Of a stretch of 64,000 nucleotides of DNA, positions 44,816 through 55,954 are shown piece by piece. The notes below the pieces were generated by a model. It had not been told where the DNA came from and searched no databases. It saw only the letters and a program-made list of their open reading frames with translations. A program made the translations under genes and the position numbers. Location of the stretch: contig NZ_BLAJ01000003.1 of assembly GCF_009176305.1 (NCBI RefSeq), forward strand, positions 868,001 to 932,000, in the 5' to 3' direction. Each line of letters starts with the position of its first letter. Position 1 is the first letter of the stretch. Source of the stretch: Martinezella dioscoreae. GTDB lineage: Bacteria; Pseudomonadota; Alphaproteobacteria; Rhizobiales; Rhizobiaceae.

Positions 44816-47727
44816 GCGGCTGAACCGGCTTTCTTCTCAGTGTCTGACTTTTCGACGGCGACGCCGCGCGTGGCGGCGGGCGCGATGATGCCGGAGGGCA
44901 TGCGCTCGCGCATTTCATCCTCTTCGCCGGCCATGACGGCTTTCAGGCGGGCGGTGATATAGGCTCGCCTGTTCTCGTTGGAAATCTTCTGGCCTACCAG
45001 GTCGGCGACATAGAAGGTATCGATGACCTTTTCGCCGAAGGTGGTGATCCGCGCAGACTGGATATCGAGAGACAGGTCCGAAAGAACGGCCGTGATTTCC
45101 GACAGCAGGCCTGGGCGGTCGAGGCATTCGACCTCGATGACCGTGAACTTGTTGGAGAGGCTGTTGGTGATGATGACCGACGGCGGGATGACGAAAGCCT
45201 TATTCTTGCGGCGGTTCTTCGTGCGCGTCGCGATGACCTCCGGTAGCCGCTTGCGGCCGGCCAGCACGTCCTCGATCATCTTGCCGATGGTGCCGGCGCG
45301 GCGCAGTTCGTCGGCATCATCAGGAAATTCGCGGCTGACATGGATGGTGTCGAGCGCGCGGCCATCCGATGTCGTGAAGATCTGCGCATCGGCGATATTA
45401 GCGCCCGCAGCAGCGCAGGCGCCGGCAATCACGGTCAAAAGACGCGGATGGTCAGGCGAGAGCACGGTGATCTCGGTGATGGCGTGGAAGCTGTCGGTGC
45501 GCACCATGGTGGCGAGGACTTTGCCCGCCTTGTCGGATTCACGCATGAACTGCGTATGGCGGACCTGATCTTCCAGCGGCACGGACAGCAGATAGGGCTG
45601 ATAGTGCAGCTTGACGTAGGCCTTGCACTCCTTCTGGCTCCAATCCGCGAGTGCGTGTTCCAGCGCTTCGGCAGCAGCTTCGGCGCGTTCCTTGCGCGAA
45701 ACTTCGGAGAAACCTCCTGACAGCAGCAGCTCCGTTTCATAATAGAGCGTGCGCAACAGCTGGCCCTTCCAGCCGTTCCAGACGCCGGGGCCTACGGCGC
45801 GGATATCACAGACGGTCAGGATCAGCAGCATCTTCAACCGGTCAAGCGACTGCACCCGGTCGGCGAAATCGATAATGGTCTTGCGGTCGGTCAGGTCGCG
45901 CGTCTGAGCGACCATCGACATGGTCAGATGTTCCGCGATCAGCCAGACCACCAGCTCCGTCTGCTTCGGCGAAAGGCCGAAGCGTGGGCAAAGCTTGCGT
46001 GCAACCGCGGCGCCGGCTTCCGAATGGTCCTCCTCGCGGCCCTTGGCAATGTCGTGCAGGAGGACGGCGACATAGAGAGCGTCGCGATCCTCGATGCCGG
46101 GCATCAGCTTGTTGGTCAGCGGATGAATATCCTCGGCCTTGCCCTTGTCGATCTCCGATAGCACCTCAACGGCGCGGATCAGATGCTCGTCCACCGTATA
46201 GTGATGATACATGTTGAACTGCATCATCGAGACGATCTTGCCAAATTCCGGAATGAAGCGGCCGAGCACGCCGGCCTCGTTCATGCGGCGCAGGATCAGC
46301 GCGGGATCGCGCTTCGAGGTGAGGATGGAGAGGAAGAGCCGGTTCGCCTCCTCGTTCTCGCGCAGATCGTTGTCGATGAGGTTCAGCGAGCGGGTGACGC
46401 GCTTCAACGCATCCGGATGGAATTCCAGCCCATTGATATCGGCAACGAAGAACAGCCGGATAAGGCTGACCGGATCGCGCTTGAAGACATCGGGATTGGC
46501 AAGCGCGATGCGGCCGCGGTCTTCGACGAATTCGACGGTGCCGGGGATCTTGCGCGAGCGGTTGGCAAAACGGCTGATGACGCCGGTGAGCCCCGGCGTG
46601 GCTTTCGCCTGCTGGTCCTCCAGTGCGGCGCAGAGGATGCGGGTGAGATCGCCGACATCCTTGGCGACAAGGAAATAATGCTTCATGAAGCGCTCGACGG
46701 CCGAAAGGCCCGGGCGGGCGTTATAGTCGAGGGCTGCGGCGATATCGCGCTGGATATCGAAGGAAAGCCGCTCTTCCGCCTTGCCGGTCAGGAAATGCAT
46801 ATGGCAGCGCACGGCCCAGAGGAAATCCTCGGCCTTCTCAAAGAGACGATATTCCTGTTTCGAGAGCACGCCGAGCTTTACCAGCTCGGCTGGATCGCGG
46901 ACGTGATAGTAATATTTCGAGATCCAGAACAGCGTGTGCAGGTCGCGCAGGCCACCCTTGCCTTCCTTGACGTTGGGCTCGACGAGATAGCGGGTGTCGC
47001 CCGCCTTGCGGTGGCGCTCGTCACGCTCGGCGAGCTTGGCGGCGATGAATTCCGGGCCGGTATTGGTGACGATCTCCTTGTCGAAACGGGCTTGCAGCTC
47101 GCGCTCCAGCGCGATGTTGCCGCAGATATAGCGGGTTTCGAGAATGGCGGTGCGCACCGTCATGTCGGACTTGGCCTCTCGGATGCACTCCTCGACCGTG
47201 CGCGTGGCGTGGCCGACTTTGAAGCCCATGTCCCACAGCATATAGAGAATGAATTCGACCGCCTTGTGCGTCTCGCTCTCCGGCTTCGGCCGGAAGAGGA
47301 AGAGAAGGTCGATATCGGAGCCCGGCGCCAGCGTATCGCGGCCATAGCCGCCGACGGCGGTGACGGAGAAGGCGCCGGCCTGCTTCGGATAGACGTGATG
47401 GACGGTGAAATCGTAGAGGACGGTGATGATCTGGTCCTGCAGCCAGGAAATCCGGTGCGCGCAATTAAGCCCGCTGCCGTCGGCGATCAGCAACCGCCGC
47501 GCTTCTTCCCGTCCATCCTGGCTTGCCTTTTTCAACAGCGCCAGCAGTGCGGAGCGCTCTTCATTCTTATCCAGGCCGCGTTTGGCGAGGGTCTCGCACT
47601 CCGCCTTCAGCGCGGATACATCGAGAATGGTCGAAAAATCGATATGATGCGTTTCCATGCTCTGCCGATCGGCTTTCTCTTCGCTGACCGCGGTCCGTTG
47701 CCGGCGCGCCCGTCTTTTCGTCTGCAT
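44812..47727 (-). CDS. glnD: Bifunctional [protein-PII] uridylyltransferase/uridylyl-removing enzyme
   Basis: Glutamine sensor of the nitrogen-control cascade, adding or removing UMP on PII proteins GlnB/GlnK. In 971 aa the nucleotidyltransferase signature [18 protein letters not shown] is at about 126-143. The HD hydrolase motif ([16 protein letters not shown]) is near 552-567, and two ACT domains for glutamine sensing begin near 750 and 865. ATG 47727 has AGAGG about 8 bases upstream; ATG 47658 ([10 protein letters not shown]) is an alternative with a weaker site. It overlaps murJ by 4 bases. Confidence 0.96.
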   Translation of the reverse strand: MQTKRRARRQRTAVSEEKADRQSMETHHIDFSTILDVSALKAECETLAKRGLDKNEERSALLALLKKASQDGREEARRLLIADGSGLNCAHRISWLQDQIITVLYDFTVHHVYPKQAGAFSVTAVGGYGRDTLAPGSDIDLLFLFRPKPESETHKAVEFILYMLWDMGFKVGHATRTVEECIREAKSDMTVRTAILETRYICGNIALERELQARFDKEIVTNTGPEFIAAKLAERDERHRKAGDTRYLVEPNVKEGKGGLRDLHTLFWISKYYYHVRDPAELVKLGVLSKQEYRLFEKAEDFLWAVRCHMHFLTGKAEERLSFDIQRDIAAALDYNARPGLSAVERFMKHYFLVAKDVGDLTRILCAALEDQQAKATPGLTGVISRFANRSRKIPGTVEFVEDRGRIALANPDVFKRDPVSLIRLFFVADINGLEFHPDALKRVTRSLNLIDNDLRENEEANRLFLSILTSKRDPALILRRMNEAGVLGRFIPEFGKIVSMMQFNMYHHYTVDEHLIRAVEVLSEIDKGKAEDIHPLTNKLMPGIEDRDALYVAVLLHDIAKGREEDHSEAGAAVARKLCPRFGLSPKQTELVVWLIAEHLTMSMVAQTRDLTDRKTIIDFADRVQSLDRLKMLLILTVCDIRAVGPGVWNGWKGQLLRTLYYETELLLSGGFSEVSRKERAEAAAEALEHALADWSQKECKAYVKLHYQPYLLSVPLEDQVRHTQFMRESDKAGKVLATMVRTDSFHAITEITVLSPDHPRLLTVIAGACAAAGANIADAQIFTTSDGRALDTIHVSREFPDDADELRRAGTIGKMIEDVLAGRKRLPEVIATRTKNRRKNKAFVIPPSVIITNSLSNKFTVIEVECLDRPGLLSEITAVLSDLSLDIQSARITTFGEKVIDTFYVADLVGQKISNENRRAYITARLKAVMAGEEDEMRERMPSGIIAPAATRGVAVEKSDTEKKAGSAA

Positions 47728-47885
47728 GCGCTATAGCCTCTTTGCCCAGCGATTGACACAGGCATTCTACGCCCGCATCCCCAAAGCCAGCTGGAGCCGA
47801 TCATCTCGAATCGATGATCCGTCAAGATTTCTATCGGGCCAAGGTTGACGAAGCGTGACGGCCATCGACGCAGAAATCGGCAGTT

Positions 47886-48182
47886 TTAGGGCCTTGCCGG
47901 CCCAAGTGCCCGTCTGAGCTCGTTCAAACTATATAGTATGTTTCGCGATTGAGCGCCGATCTGCGTCACCATTTCGCGCTCGCATTCCCAATAACCGGCC
48001 TTGGCGATCTTGGAGCAGATATCGGAAATGCGGCTGCAGGACAGCGTGATATCGAGCAGGCCCCGATCGGATTCACAGTCCGGGGCTTCGCCCTCGCCGC
48101 AGATCTTGCCGCGCGCGGCGATCGGAGAGAAGCGCTCACCCAGAGTGCGGACTTCGGCGAGAAGAACTTCGAGATACATCAT
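47886..48182 (-). CDS. Small hypothetical protein between mutS and glnD
   Basis: A 98-aa protein I do not recognise. It is soluble and mostly helical in character (MMYLEVLLAEVRTLGERFSP; REMVTQIGAQSRNILYSLNELRRAL), with four cysteines scattered at about 28, 36, 49 and 55 and another at about 67. The mutS stop is about 25 bases upstream, so it could be co-transcribed with mutS. Codon use matches its neighbours, which supports a real gene. No function is proposed. Confidence 0.65.
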   Translation of the reverse strand: MMYLEVLLAEVRTLGERFSPIAARGKICGEGEAPDCESDRGLLDITLSCSRISDICSKIAKAGYWECEREMVTQIGAQSRNILYSLNELRRALGPARP

Positions 48183-48207
48183 ATTGCCTTTGGAATATCG
48201 CCTGCGG

Positions 48208-50949
48208 TCAACTGGTCTTGGTAAGCGTTTTCTTCAGTTCATAGAGCACATCCAGGGCGGCTCGCGGCGTCAGATCGTCAAGATCGAGCGTTTTCAGCCG
48301 TTCCTCAACCTTGGACGGCTCGCGCCGGCCAACGGCTTCCTCCCGGCGGACGGCCACCTGGAAGAGGGGGAGATCATCAATGAGCTGGCTTGCCGGATTC
48401 TTGCGGTCGGCATCTTCGAGCCGCGTCAGGACATCGCGGGCGCGCGCCACCACGGAAGCCGGCAGGCCGGCGAGACGTGCCACCTGGATACCGTAGGAGC
48501 GATCGGCAGCCCCCGGCCCAACCTCGTGCAGGAAGATGACATCGCCATCCCATTCCTTGACGCGCATGGTGGCATTGGAAAGTCGGCCGAGCTTCTCCGA
48601 GAGCACGGTCAGCTCGTGGAAATGCGTGGCGAACAGACCACGGCAACGGTTGGCTTCATGCAGATGCTCGACGGCTGCCCATGCGATCGAAAGACCGTCG
48701 AAGGTCGCGGTACCGCGACCGATCTCGTCGAGGATGACGAGGGAGCGTTCCGTTGCCTGGTTGAGGATCGCCGCCGTCTCGACCATCTCGACCATGAAGG
48801 TCGAGCGGCCACGGGCAAGATCATCGGAAGCGCCGACGCGCGAGAAGAGCCGGTCGACGATACCGATATGGGCCGAAGCGGCGGGCACGAAGGAACCCAT
48901 CTGCGCGAGAATGGCGATCAAAGCATTCTGGCGCAGGAAGGTGGATTTACCGCCCATGTTCGGGCCGGTCAGGAGCCAGATGGCGCCATCCTTGCCGTCG
49001 GCTTTCGGCGAAAGATCGCAATTGTTGGCGACGAACGGACCGCCGGCCTGACGGCGCAGCGCCTGTTCGACGACTGGATGACGGCCGCCTTCGATGGCAA
49101 ACATCCGGCTGCCATCGACGGCGGGCCGGCAATAGGCCTGCTCCTCGGCAAGCAGTGCAAGTCCCGCCGCGACATCGATCACCGACAACGCGCGGGCGCC
49201 GGTCTTGATGGCCTCGGCGGCAGCCACCACGGCTGCGACCATGTGGTCGAAGGCCTCGAGCTCGATCGCCAGCGCCTTGTCGGCGGCGTTGGCAATGCGG
49301 CTTTCAAGATCGGCAAGTTCTGTGGTGGTGAAGCGCATGGCATTCGCCATGGTCTGGCGATGGATGAAGCGCGCCTTGGCTTCGCTGGTGTCCGTCATCG
49401 GACCGGCATTGCCGGCGGTGACCTCGATAAAGTAGCCGAGCACATTATTGTGCTTGATCTTCAGCGACTTGATGCCGGTTTCCTCGGCATATTGCAGCTG
49501 CAGGCCGGCGATGACGCGGCGCGACTGGTCGCGCAGTGCCCGCACTTCATCCAGCTCGGCATTCGCCCCTTCCCGCAGGAAACCTCCGTCGCGCTTCAGC
49601 AGGGGCAGCTCGTCGGCAAGATTCGCCGCAAGCATGGCTTCGAGATCAGCCGGTAAAGCTTTCAGTCCGTCCAGTGCGGCGGCAAGCTCTTCCGGCAGCA
49701 AGGCGCCATCGAGAAGCCGGGCAAGATCGGCCGCCGCCGCCAGCCCCTGACGGATCGCCCAGAGATCGCGCGGGCCGCCACGATCGAGCGCAAGGCGCGA
49801 CAGGGCGCGCGGCATGTCGGGCACATGCTTCAATGCCGAACGCAGATCGCTGCAGAGCGATGGCTCCTCGGTCAGAAAGCCGATCGAATCCAACCTTTCG
49901 TTGATACGGGCAGGGTCGGTCAGTGGCGACATCAGCCGCTCGGCAAGAAGGCGGGCACCGCCGCCGGTCACGGTACGGTCGATCGCCTTCAGCAGCGAAC
50001 CGTTGCGATCGCCGGAGAGCGTGCGCACCAGTTCGAGATTGGCACGCGTGGCGGGATCGATGAAAAGTGTCGAGGCGCCGCTTTCGCGCTCGGGCAGCCC
50101 CAGCGGCGGCCGCTCGGCGAGTTGGGTTTTTTCGACATAGGCAATTGCAGCCGCAGCCGCAGCCAATTCGGCGCGGCTGAACGTGCCAAAACCATCGAGT
50201 GTCGAGACGCCGAAGTAACGCGTGATCCGTCCCTCGGCGCTGGCGCTGTCGAAGAGTACCGCCGGCTGCGGAACGGCAGTCCGGCCGAGGATATCGAAAA
50301 CCGGCTTCAGCTCCGGATCATGAAACATCGTATCCGGCAGGATCAGTTCTCTCGGATCGATGCGCAGGATATCGGCGAGCAGCCGCGACGTCTCCGTTTC
50401 TGCAAGACGGAAGACGCCTGTCGAAATATCGATCCAGGCAAGCGCCAGCTGCGGCTCGGCGCCACCGCGAATACGGGTGAGCGCCATCAGATAATTGGAT
50501 TCCGAGGGCGAAAGCAGCTTTTCTTCGGTGATCGTACCCGGCGTCACCAGGCGCACGACATCGCGCCGCACCACCGATTTGCCGCCGCGCTTTTTCGCTT
50601 CGGCAGGATCCTCCACCTGCTCGCATACAGCAACGCGAAAGCCGAGACCGATCAGTTTCTGCAGATAATCATCGGCAGCGTGAACCGGAACGCCGCACAT
50701 CGGGATGTCCTGCCCCATGTGCTGGCCGCGCTTCGTCAGCGTGATGCCGAGCGCACGCGACGCATCGATGGCGTCTTCGAAGAACAGTTCGTAGAAGTCG
50801 CCCATGCGATAGAACAGCAGCGAACCGGGATTGTTCGCCTTGATCTCGATATATTGCTCCATCATCGGAGTGGCCGAGGCACGGCTTTCCTCCGAGGCAA
50901 GCTCGGCGGCCGAGAAAGCATCGATGCTGGCGTTAATACGTTCGTTCAC
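48208..50949 (-). CDS. mutS: DNA mismatch repair protein MutS
   Basis: Recognises mismatches and starts repair with MutL. The 913-aa protein has the mismatch-contacting Phe in [14 protein letters not shown] (about 47-60), the connector and lever domains, and the ABC-ATPase with Walker [15 protein letters not shown] near 660-673 and Walker [18 protein letters not shown] near 735-751. The C-terminal tail ends in a short helical segment. The start is GTG 50949; no strong ribosome site is visible, and family N-termini vary here. Confidence 0.96.
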   Translation of the reverse strand: MNERINASIDAFSAAELASEESRASATPMMEQYIEIKANNPGSLLFYRMGDFYELFFEDAIDASRALGITLTKRGQHMGQDIPMCGVPVHAADDYLQKLIGLGFRVAVCEQVEDPAEAKKRGGKSVVRRDVVRLVTPGTITEEKLLSPSESNYLMALTRIRGGAEPQLALAWIDISTGVFRLAETETSRLLADILRIDPRELILPDTMFHDPELKPVFDILGRTAVPQPAVLFDSASAEGRITRYFGVSTLDGFGTFSRAELAAAAAAIAYVEKTQLAERPPLGLPERESGASTLFIDPATRANLELVRTLSGDRNGSLLKAIDRTVTGGGARLLAERLMSPLTDPARINERLDSIGFLTEEPSLCSDLRSALKHVPDMPRALSRLALDRGGPRDLWAIRQGLAAAADLARLLDGALLPEELAAALDGLKALPADLEAMLAANLADELPLLKRDGGFLREGANAELDEVRALRDQSRRVIAGLQLQYAEETGIKSLKIKHNNVLGYFIEVTAGNAGPMTDTSEAKARFIHRQTMANAMRFTTTELADLESRIANAADKALAIELEAFDHMVAAVVAAAEAIKTGARALSVIDVAAGLALLAEEQAYCRPAVDGSRMFAIEGGRHPVVEQALRRQAGGPFVANNCDLSPKADGKDGAIWLLTGPNMGGKSTFLRQNALIAILAQMGSFVPAASAHIGIVDRLFSRVGASDDLARGRSTFMVEMVETAAILNQATERSLVILDEIGRGTATFDGLSIAWAAVEHLHEANRCRGLFATHFHELTVLSEKLGRLSNATMRVKEWDGDVIFLHEVGPGAADRSYGIQVARLAGLPASVVARARDVLTRLEDADRKNPASQLIDDLPLFQVAVRREEAVGRREPSKVEERLKTLDLDDLTPRAALDVLYELKKTLTKTS

Positions 50950-51062
50950 GGAGGTGCAGTTTTTCCAAAAAAATGAGGTGCCACCCTATCCGCGCGCCGC
51001 TATAGAAGACAACAGCTATCGGACAAGAGGGACCGGTCGCCCACAGGAGGTTTGGAGGAACA

Positions 51063-53351
51063 ATGGCTGACAGCAAGAGCAAGTCGCGTCCGGGAACGGG
51101 GATCACCGATCAGGAAGCACTGGACTTCCACAAGAACGGACGCCCCGGCAAGCTTGAGATCAATCCGACCAAGCCGATGGCGACACAACGCGATCTTTCC
51201 CTTGCCTATTCGCCCGGTGTCGCCGTTCCCGTAAAGGCGATCGCGGCTGATCCTGCGACGGCCTACGACTATACCTCGCGTGGCAACATGGTCGCCGTCA
51301 TCTCGAACGGCACGGCCATTCTCGGCCTCGGCAATCTCGGCGCACTCGCCTCCAAGCCGGTCATGGAAGGCAAATCGGTACTGTTCAAGCGCTTCGCCGA
51401 CGTCGATTCGATCGATCTCGAGATCGACACCGAGAATGTCGACGAATTCATCAATTGCGTGCGCTATCTCGGCCCCTCCTTCGGCGGCATCAATCTGGAA
51501 GATATCAAGGCACCCGACTGCTTCATCATCGAGCAGCGCCTGCGCGAGCTCATGGATATCCCCGTGTTCCATGACGACCAGCACGGCACCGCCATCATCG
51601 CCGCTGCCGGCCTCATCAACGCGCTGGAGCTGACCGGCCGCGACTTGAAGACCACCAAGCTCGTCTGCAACGGCGCCGGCGCGGCCGCCATCGCCTGCAT
51701 CGAGCTGATCAAGTCGATGGGCTTCGCCCCGGACAACATGGTCCTTTGCGACACGAAGGGCGTGATCTACCAGGGTCGCAGCGAAGGCATGAACCAGTGG
51801 AAGTCGGCACACGCCGTCAAGACCGACAAGCGCACGCTAGCGGAAGCAATGAAGGGCGCCGACGTCGTGTTCGGCCTCTCGCAGAAGGGCGCCTTTTCCG
51901 AGGATATGATCCGTTCTATGGCCGACCGGCCGATCATTTTCGCCATGGCCAATCCGGATCCGGAAATCACGCCGGAAGAAGTCGCCCGCATCCGCGACGA
52001 CGCCATCATGGCGACGGGGCGCTCGGACTATCCGAACCAGGTCAACAACGTCCTCGGTTTTCCCTATATCTTCCGCGGCGCCCTCGACGTGCGCGCCACC
52101 ACCATCAACGACGAGATGAAGATCGCTGCCGTCAACGCGCTGGCGAGCCTTGCGCGCGAAGACGTGCCTGACGATGTCGTGGCAGCCTATCAGGGCGCGC
52201 GGCCGCGCTTCGGCGCGCAGTACATCATCCCTGTGCCCTTCGACCCGCGCCTGATCTCGGCCATTCCGGTGGCTGTCGCAAAAGCCGCGATCGAGAGCGG
52301 CGTCGCACGCCGCGAAATTGCCGACATGGCCGCTTATGCGCGCGAACTCTCTGCCCGGCGCGATCCGATCGCCTCAACACTGGCGCAGCTCTACGAGCGT
52401 GTCCGCCGGCACCAGAAGCGCATCGTCTTTGCCGAGGCGGAAGAGGAACAGGTCATGCGCGCCGCCCTCTCCTACGCCAATCAGGGGCTTGGCACGGCAA
52501 TCCTGCTCGGCCGCGAGGATCTGATCCAGGCAACCGCCGAGCGCGCCGGCATCGATCTCAACCGCCCAGGCCTCGAGATCGTCAATGCCCGCATCTCGAA
52601 GCGCGGTGATGCCTATATCGATTATCTCTATGCCCGGCTGCAGCGCCAGGGCTACCTGCATCGCGACGTGACGCGCCTGATCCACAACGACCGCAATCAT
52701 TTTGCCGCGTGCATGGTCGCACTGGGCGATGCCGACGGCATGGTGACGGGCGTGACGCGCAATTATTCGACTGCGCTTGGCGATGTGCGCCGCTGCATCG
52801 ACGCCAAGCCGGGACACCGGGTCATCGGCATATCGATCGTGCTTGCCCGCGGCCGAACCGTCTTCGTTGCCGATACCGCCGTGCATGACATGCCGACCTC
52901 CGAAGAACTGGCCGATATCGCCGAGGAAGCTGCCGGCTTCGCCCGGCGCATGGGCTATGAGCCGCGCGTCGCCATGCTCGCTTATTCCACCTTCGGCCAT
53001 CCCCCAGGCGAACGTTCCGAGCGGGTGCGTGAAGCGGTTAATATTCTCGACAAGCGATACGTCAATTTTGAATTCGACGGCGAAATGGCGGCGGATGTGG
53101 CGCTGGACCGCAAGCTCATGGAAAACCTCTATCCCTTCTCGCGACTTTCCGGACCGGCAAACGTGCTTGTCATGCCCGCCTTCCACTCTGCGGCGATCTC
53201 CACCAAGATGCTGCAGGAGCTCGGCGGCTCGACGGTCATCGGGCCGCTGCTCGTAGGTCTCGACAAGCCGGTGCAGATCACATCGATGGGCGCTAAGGAT
53301 TCCGATATCGTCAACATGGCCGCCATCGCCGCCTATGGCGCGGGCTCGTAA
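51063..53351 (+). CDS. tme: NADP-dependent malic enzyme with phosphotransacetylase-like domain
   Basis: Oxidative decarboxylation of malate to pyruvate. The 762-aa protein has the malic-enzyme part in residues 1-430 (SLAYSPGVAVPVKAI, HDDQHGTAIIAAAGL, KLVCNGAGAAAIACIE). A PTA-like domain covers about 430-760, without expected acetyl-transfer activity. Rhizobia carry two such enzymes, Dme (NAD) and Tme (NADP). The position between mutS and olsB matches my recollection of tme in Sinorhizobium meliloti, so I prefer Tme; cofactor use is not proved by sequence. GGAGG lies 4-5 bases before the ATG. Confidence 0.9.
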   Translation: MADSKSKSRPGTGITDQEALDFHKNGRPGKLEINPTKPMATQRDLSLAYSPGVAVPVKAIAADPATAYDYTSRGNMVAVISNGTAILGLGNLGALASKPVMEGKSVLFKRFADVDSIDLEIDTENVDEFINCVRYLGPSFGGINLEDIKAPDCFIIEQRLRELMDIPVFHDDQHGTAIIAAAGLINALELTGRDLKTTKLVCNGAGAAAIACIELIKSMGFAPDNMVLCDTKGVIYQGRSEGMNQWKSAHAVKTDKRTLAEAMKGADVVFGLSQKGAFSEDMIRSMADRPIIFAMANPDPEITPEEVARIRDDAIMATGRSDYPNQVNNVLGFPYIFRGALDVRATTINDEMKIAAVNALASLAREDVPDDVVAAYQGARPRFGAQYIIPVPFDPRLISAIPVAVAKAAIESGVARREIADMAAYARELSARRDPIASTLAQLYERVRRHQKRIVFAEAEEEQVMRAALSYANQGLGTAILLGREDLIQATAERAGIDLNRPGLEIVNARISKRGDAYIDYLYARLQRQGYLHRDVTRLIHNDRNHFAACMVALGDADGMVTGVTRNYSTALGDVRRCIDAKPGHRVIGISIVLARGRTVFVADTAVHDMPTSEELADIAEEAAGFARRMGYEPRVAMLAYSTFGHPPGERSERVREAVNILDKRYVNFEFDGEMAADVALDRKLMENLYPFSRLSGPANVLVMPAFHSAAISTKMLQELGGSTVIGPLLVGLDKPVQITSMGAKDSDIVNMAAIAAYGAGS

Positions 53352-53428
53352 CCACTACCCCATAAGACTGAGCCGGCGACCCAACAAAGGTGATGGGCTG
53401 CCGTATCAATTCGGTGTAAAATAGGGGG

Positions 53429-54838
53429 ATGAGTGAAGCTCAGGTCCTGTTTGGAGTGCTGCGCCATTCAGCGCAGCCTGACATTGTCGATGCTATCGAG
53501 CGGCTCGTTCTTGAGGCACCCGACCGCAAGCTCAACCGTGTGAATGCGCTCGCCTTTGCGGCAGGCCACGGCTTCGATGAAGAACAGGCCGTCAATGCCT
53601 TTCTGCACGCCTCGCGCCTCGGCCTGTTCGAGATGTCGTGGAATGTTCTTTGCCCCGGCTGCGGCGGAGTGTTGGATGCCAATACTTCACTCAAAACCGT
53701 GCAGAGCGATACCTATAACTGCACGCTTTGCGCAGCCGGATACGAGCCGACGCTCGACGAGATGGTCGAAGTCACCTTCACGGTCAGTCCACGCGTGCGC
53801 CACATAGAAGCGCACAATCCGCACGATCTGTCGCCGCTCGAATATTTCCGCCAGATTTATTGGGGCTCAGGCATCGACCTTCCCGACGAGGGTTACGAAG
53901 AAAAAGTCGATCAGTTCGTTTTGGAATCCCTGGAACTGCCGCCGGGCGAGAAAGCGGTCATATCGCTTCAATTGCCGGCGGAATTCACCATCATCTTCGA
54001 GCCGGTCACGCATGCGGCGCAATTCCTCGACGTGAAGGGAGAACCATCGAAGGAGCGGCAGGCTCTCTCGCTCGTTTTCGATCGCATGCATCGCCATAGC
54101 GAGGCCATAGAATTGCGGCCCGGCCCGCTACGCGTCCAGATGGAGAACCACACGGACCTTCGCGTGCTGCCATCGATCTGCGTGGCCAACGATGCCCTTC
54201 ATACGCTGCTTGGACAACGCCGGCCATTTCTGACCGCCAAGCGCCTGCTTTCCAACCAGACCTTCCGTGACATCTATCGGACGGACACGATTGACATCGA
54301 TCAGCGGCTGAAGATCACCAGCCTGACCTTTCTGTTCACCGACCTGCGCGGTTCGACGGAATTATACGAAAGGGTTGGCGATCTTGCGGCCTTCGATCTG
54401 GTCAAAACGCATTTCGGCATCCTGCATGAGATCGTGGCGGCAGAGGCGGGCGCGGTCGTCAAGACGATCGGCGATGCGGTCATGGCGACCTTCCCGACGC
54501 CGGACCGGGCGCTCACTGCGGCGATGCGGATGCGAGAGGCCATGCTCAGCCTCAACGAAGAGCGCGGCAATGATGATCTTCTTCTGAAAATCGGCATCCA
54601 TGAGGGGCCGTGCATCGCCGTGAGCCTGAACGAACGACAGGATTATTTCGGGCAGACGGTCAATATCGCATCCCGCGTCCAGCACCTCGCCACGTCACGC
54701 GAGATCTTCGCCACCAGCTCGGTGCTCGATCATCCTCGCGCTGCCGAACTGATGACAAGGCGCGGCCTCACGCCGCAATCGCATCATGTCGCGCTGCGCG
54801 GCATCACGGATGCGATCGATATTTTCGCGATCCCTTGA
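53429..54838 (+). CDS. Adenylate/guanylate cyclase with N-terminal DUF5939 and zinc-ribbon-like motif
   Basis: A 469-aa soluble class III cyclase. Residues 1-60 are helical, followed by a CPGC...CTLC pair (Cys75, 78, 98, 101) like a zinc ribbon. A DUF5939-type regulatory region runs to about 280. The catalytic domain (about 288-465) keeps both metal aspartates (FTDLRGST and TIGDAVMATF) and the transition-state Asn/Arg region DYFGQTVNIASRV. cAMP is the likely product. The ribosome site AGGGGG abuts the ATG unusually closely. It converges on olsB with only 6 bases between stops. Confidence 0.88.
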   Translation: MSEAQVLFGVLRHSAQPDIVDAIERLVLEAPDRKLNRVNALAFAAGHGFDEEQAVNAFLHASRLGLFEMSWNVLCPGCGGVLDANTSLKTVQSDTYNCTLCAAGYEPTLDEMVEVTFTVSPRVRHIEAHNPHDLSPLEYFRQIYWGSGIDLPDEGYEEKVDQFVLESLELPPGEKAVISLQLPAEFTIIFEPVTHAAQFLDVKGEPSKERQALSLVFDRMHRHSEAIELRPGPLRVQMENHTDLRVLPSICVANDALHTLLGQRRPFLTAKRLLSNQTFRDIYRTDTIDIDQRLKITSLTFLFTDLRGSTELYERVGDLAAFDLVKTHFGILHEIVAAEAGAVVKTIGDAVMATFPTPDRALTAAMRMREAMLSLNEERGNDDLLLKIGIHEGPCIAVSLNERQDYFGQTVNIASRVQHLATSREIFATSSVLDHPRAAELMTRRGLTPQSHHVALRGITDAIDIFAIP

Positions 54839-54844
54839 TAGTCC

Positions 54845-55723
54845 TCAGCTGGCGAAGCGACCGGCATCCGCGCCGTAATAATTCACGTAGCGGTTGGAAA
54901 TGCTGGCGATCGGCAGGACGATCAGAACGTCTGTCGTGTTGAAAGCCTGATCGACCACGGCGGTCGAGCCGACCATGGCGCCGAGACGCAGATAGCCCTT
55001 GATCAAGGGCGGCAGCGACATCAGCGCCTTCTTCGGATTGACGGCCTCGACCGGCATCAGATCCATGTTGCGTGCCAGCGATGGCAGCGCACCGACGGCC
55101 CATTCGTCCTTGGCGAGAACATTGTGATAGAGGAAGGAAAGCGCCAGCGCATGCTGCTCCGGCAGAATGCCCGGGAAGGATGCGCAACCGAACATGGCGC
55201 CCATGCCATGCTTCAGCGCATAGGCCCAATTGCCCTGCCAGAGCAGTTCCACCGTACGCTTGTTGCGGTAATCCGGCAGCACGCAGGAACGGCCGAGCTC
55301 CATGAAGCGCTTATCGGGATGACGGGCGAGCAGCGCATCGATGTCGAATTCCGATGAGGAATAGAAGCCGCCATTGGCCATGGCCACTTCCTGGCGCAGC
55401 AGGCGATAGGTGCCGACGATCTGGTCTTCCGGATCGCCCTCAAGCGAGCGGTCCAGCACCAGAAGATGGTCGCAAATGTCGTCCCAGCTGTCGACATCAC
55501 GCTGACGACGCATGGCCTCAGCCGGCAGTTGCGCGTTCATCTCCTCGACGAAAACGCGGTAGCGGACGGCCTGAGCGGCATCGATTTCGCGCGCCGTGCG
55601 GGCAAGGCGCGTTTCGAGATTTCCGATGCGTCCGAGCACATCGCTGGCAACTGGCTCAACCGTTGCCTTTGAAGACTGAACCATTTCGCCCTGAGCTTCG
55701 CGATTCAAAATTTCGATGGACAT
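54845..55723 (-). CDS. olsB: L-ornithine N(alpha)-acyltransferase OlsB
   Basis: Transfers a 3-hydroxyacyl chain from acyl-carrier protein to ornithine, giving lyso-ornithine lipid, the first step to phosphorus-free membrane lipids. The 292-aa GNAT-like protein has VRYRVFVEEMNAQL (near 73-86), the FMELGRSCVLPDYRNKRTVELLW core (near 162-184) and AMFGCASFPGI, all typical of OlsB. A GGGGGAG site precedes ATG 55723. A PHO-box-like site lies 49 bases upstream. The second acylation (OlsA) is not identified here. The tme-cyclase-olsB neighbourhood suits Rhizobiaceae. Confidence 0.92.
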   Translation of the reverse strand: MSIEILNREAQGEMVQSSKATVEPVASDVLGRIGNLETRLARTAREIDAAQAVRYRVFVEEMNAQLPAEAMRRQRDVDSWDDICDHLLVLDRSLEGDPEDQIVGTYRLLRQEVAMANGGFYSSSEFDIDALLARHPDKRFMELGRSCVLPDYRNKRTVELLWQGNWAYALKHGMGAMFGCASFPGILPEQHALALSFLYHNVLAKDEWAVGALPSLARNMDLMPVEAVNPKKALMSLPPLIKGYLRLGAMVGSTAVVDQAFNTTDVLIVLPIASISNRYVNYYGADAGRFAS

Positions 55724-55771
55724 GGCGATTCTCCCCCTGCGGGCCGATATAGCGCCATAAACCAAATTCGT

Positions 55772-55789
55772 GCGACAGGAAAGTGACAC
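55772..55789 (-). promoter_or_regulatory. PHO-box-like PhoB site upstream of olsB
   Basis: On the minus strand the site reads GTGTCAC-TTTC-CTGTCGC: two 7-base direct repeats separated by 4 bases, the PHO-box layout (CTGTCAT, 4 bases, CTGTCAY). The second half matches 6 of 7. It lies 49 bases before the olsB start with a TATAT-containing stretch between. PhoB control of olsB is known in S. meliloti. Confidence 0.65.
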
Positions 55790-55954
55790 GCAGCTTGGCT
55801 AAAAGCAAGAACCGTGCCCGTTGCAATTTTTCGAATGGACGCGCCATCCCCAACTTAGCGAGGACGATTGCCATAAGTTGAGCGATGTCAACCGCCGCTA
55901 TCAAGCATTGATGAGCCGGCTTTGCAATTTTCATCCGCAGATAGCCGATGATTT

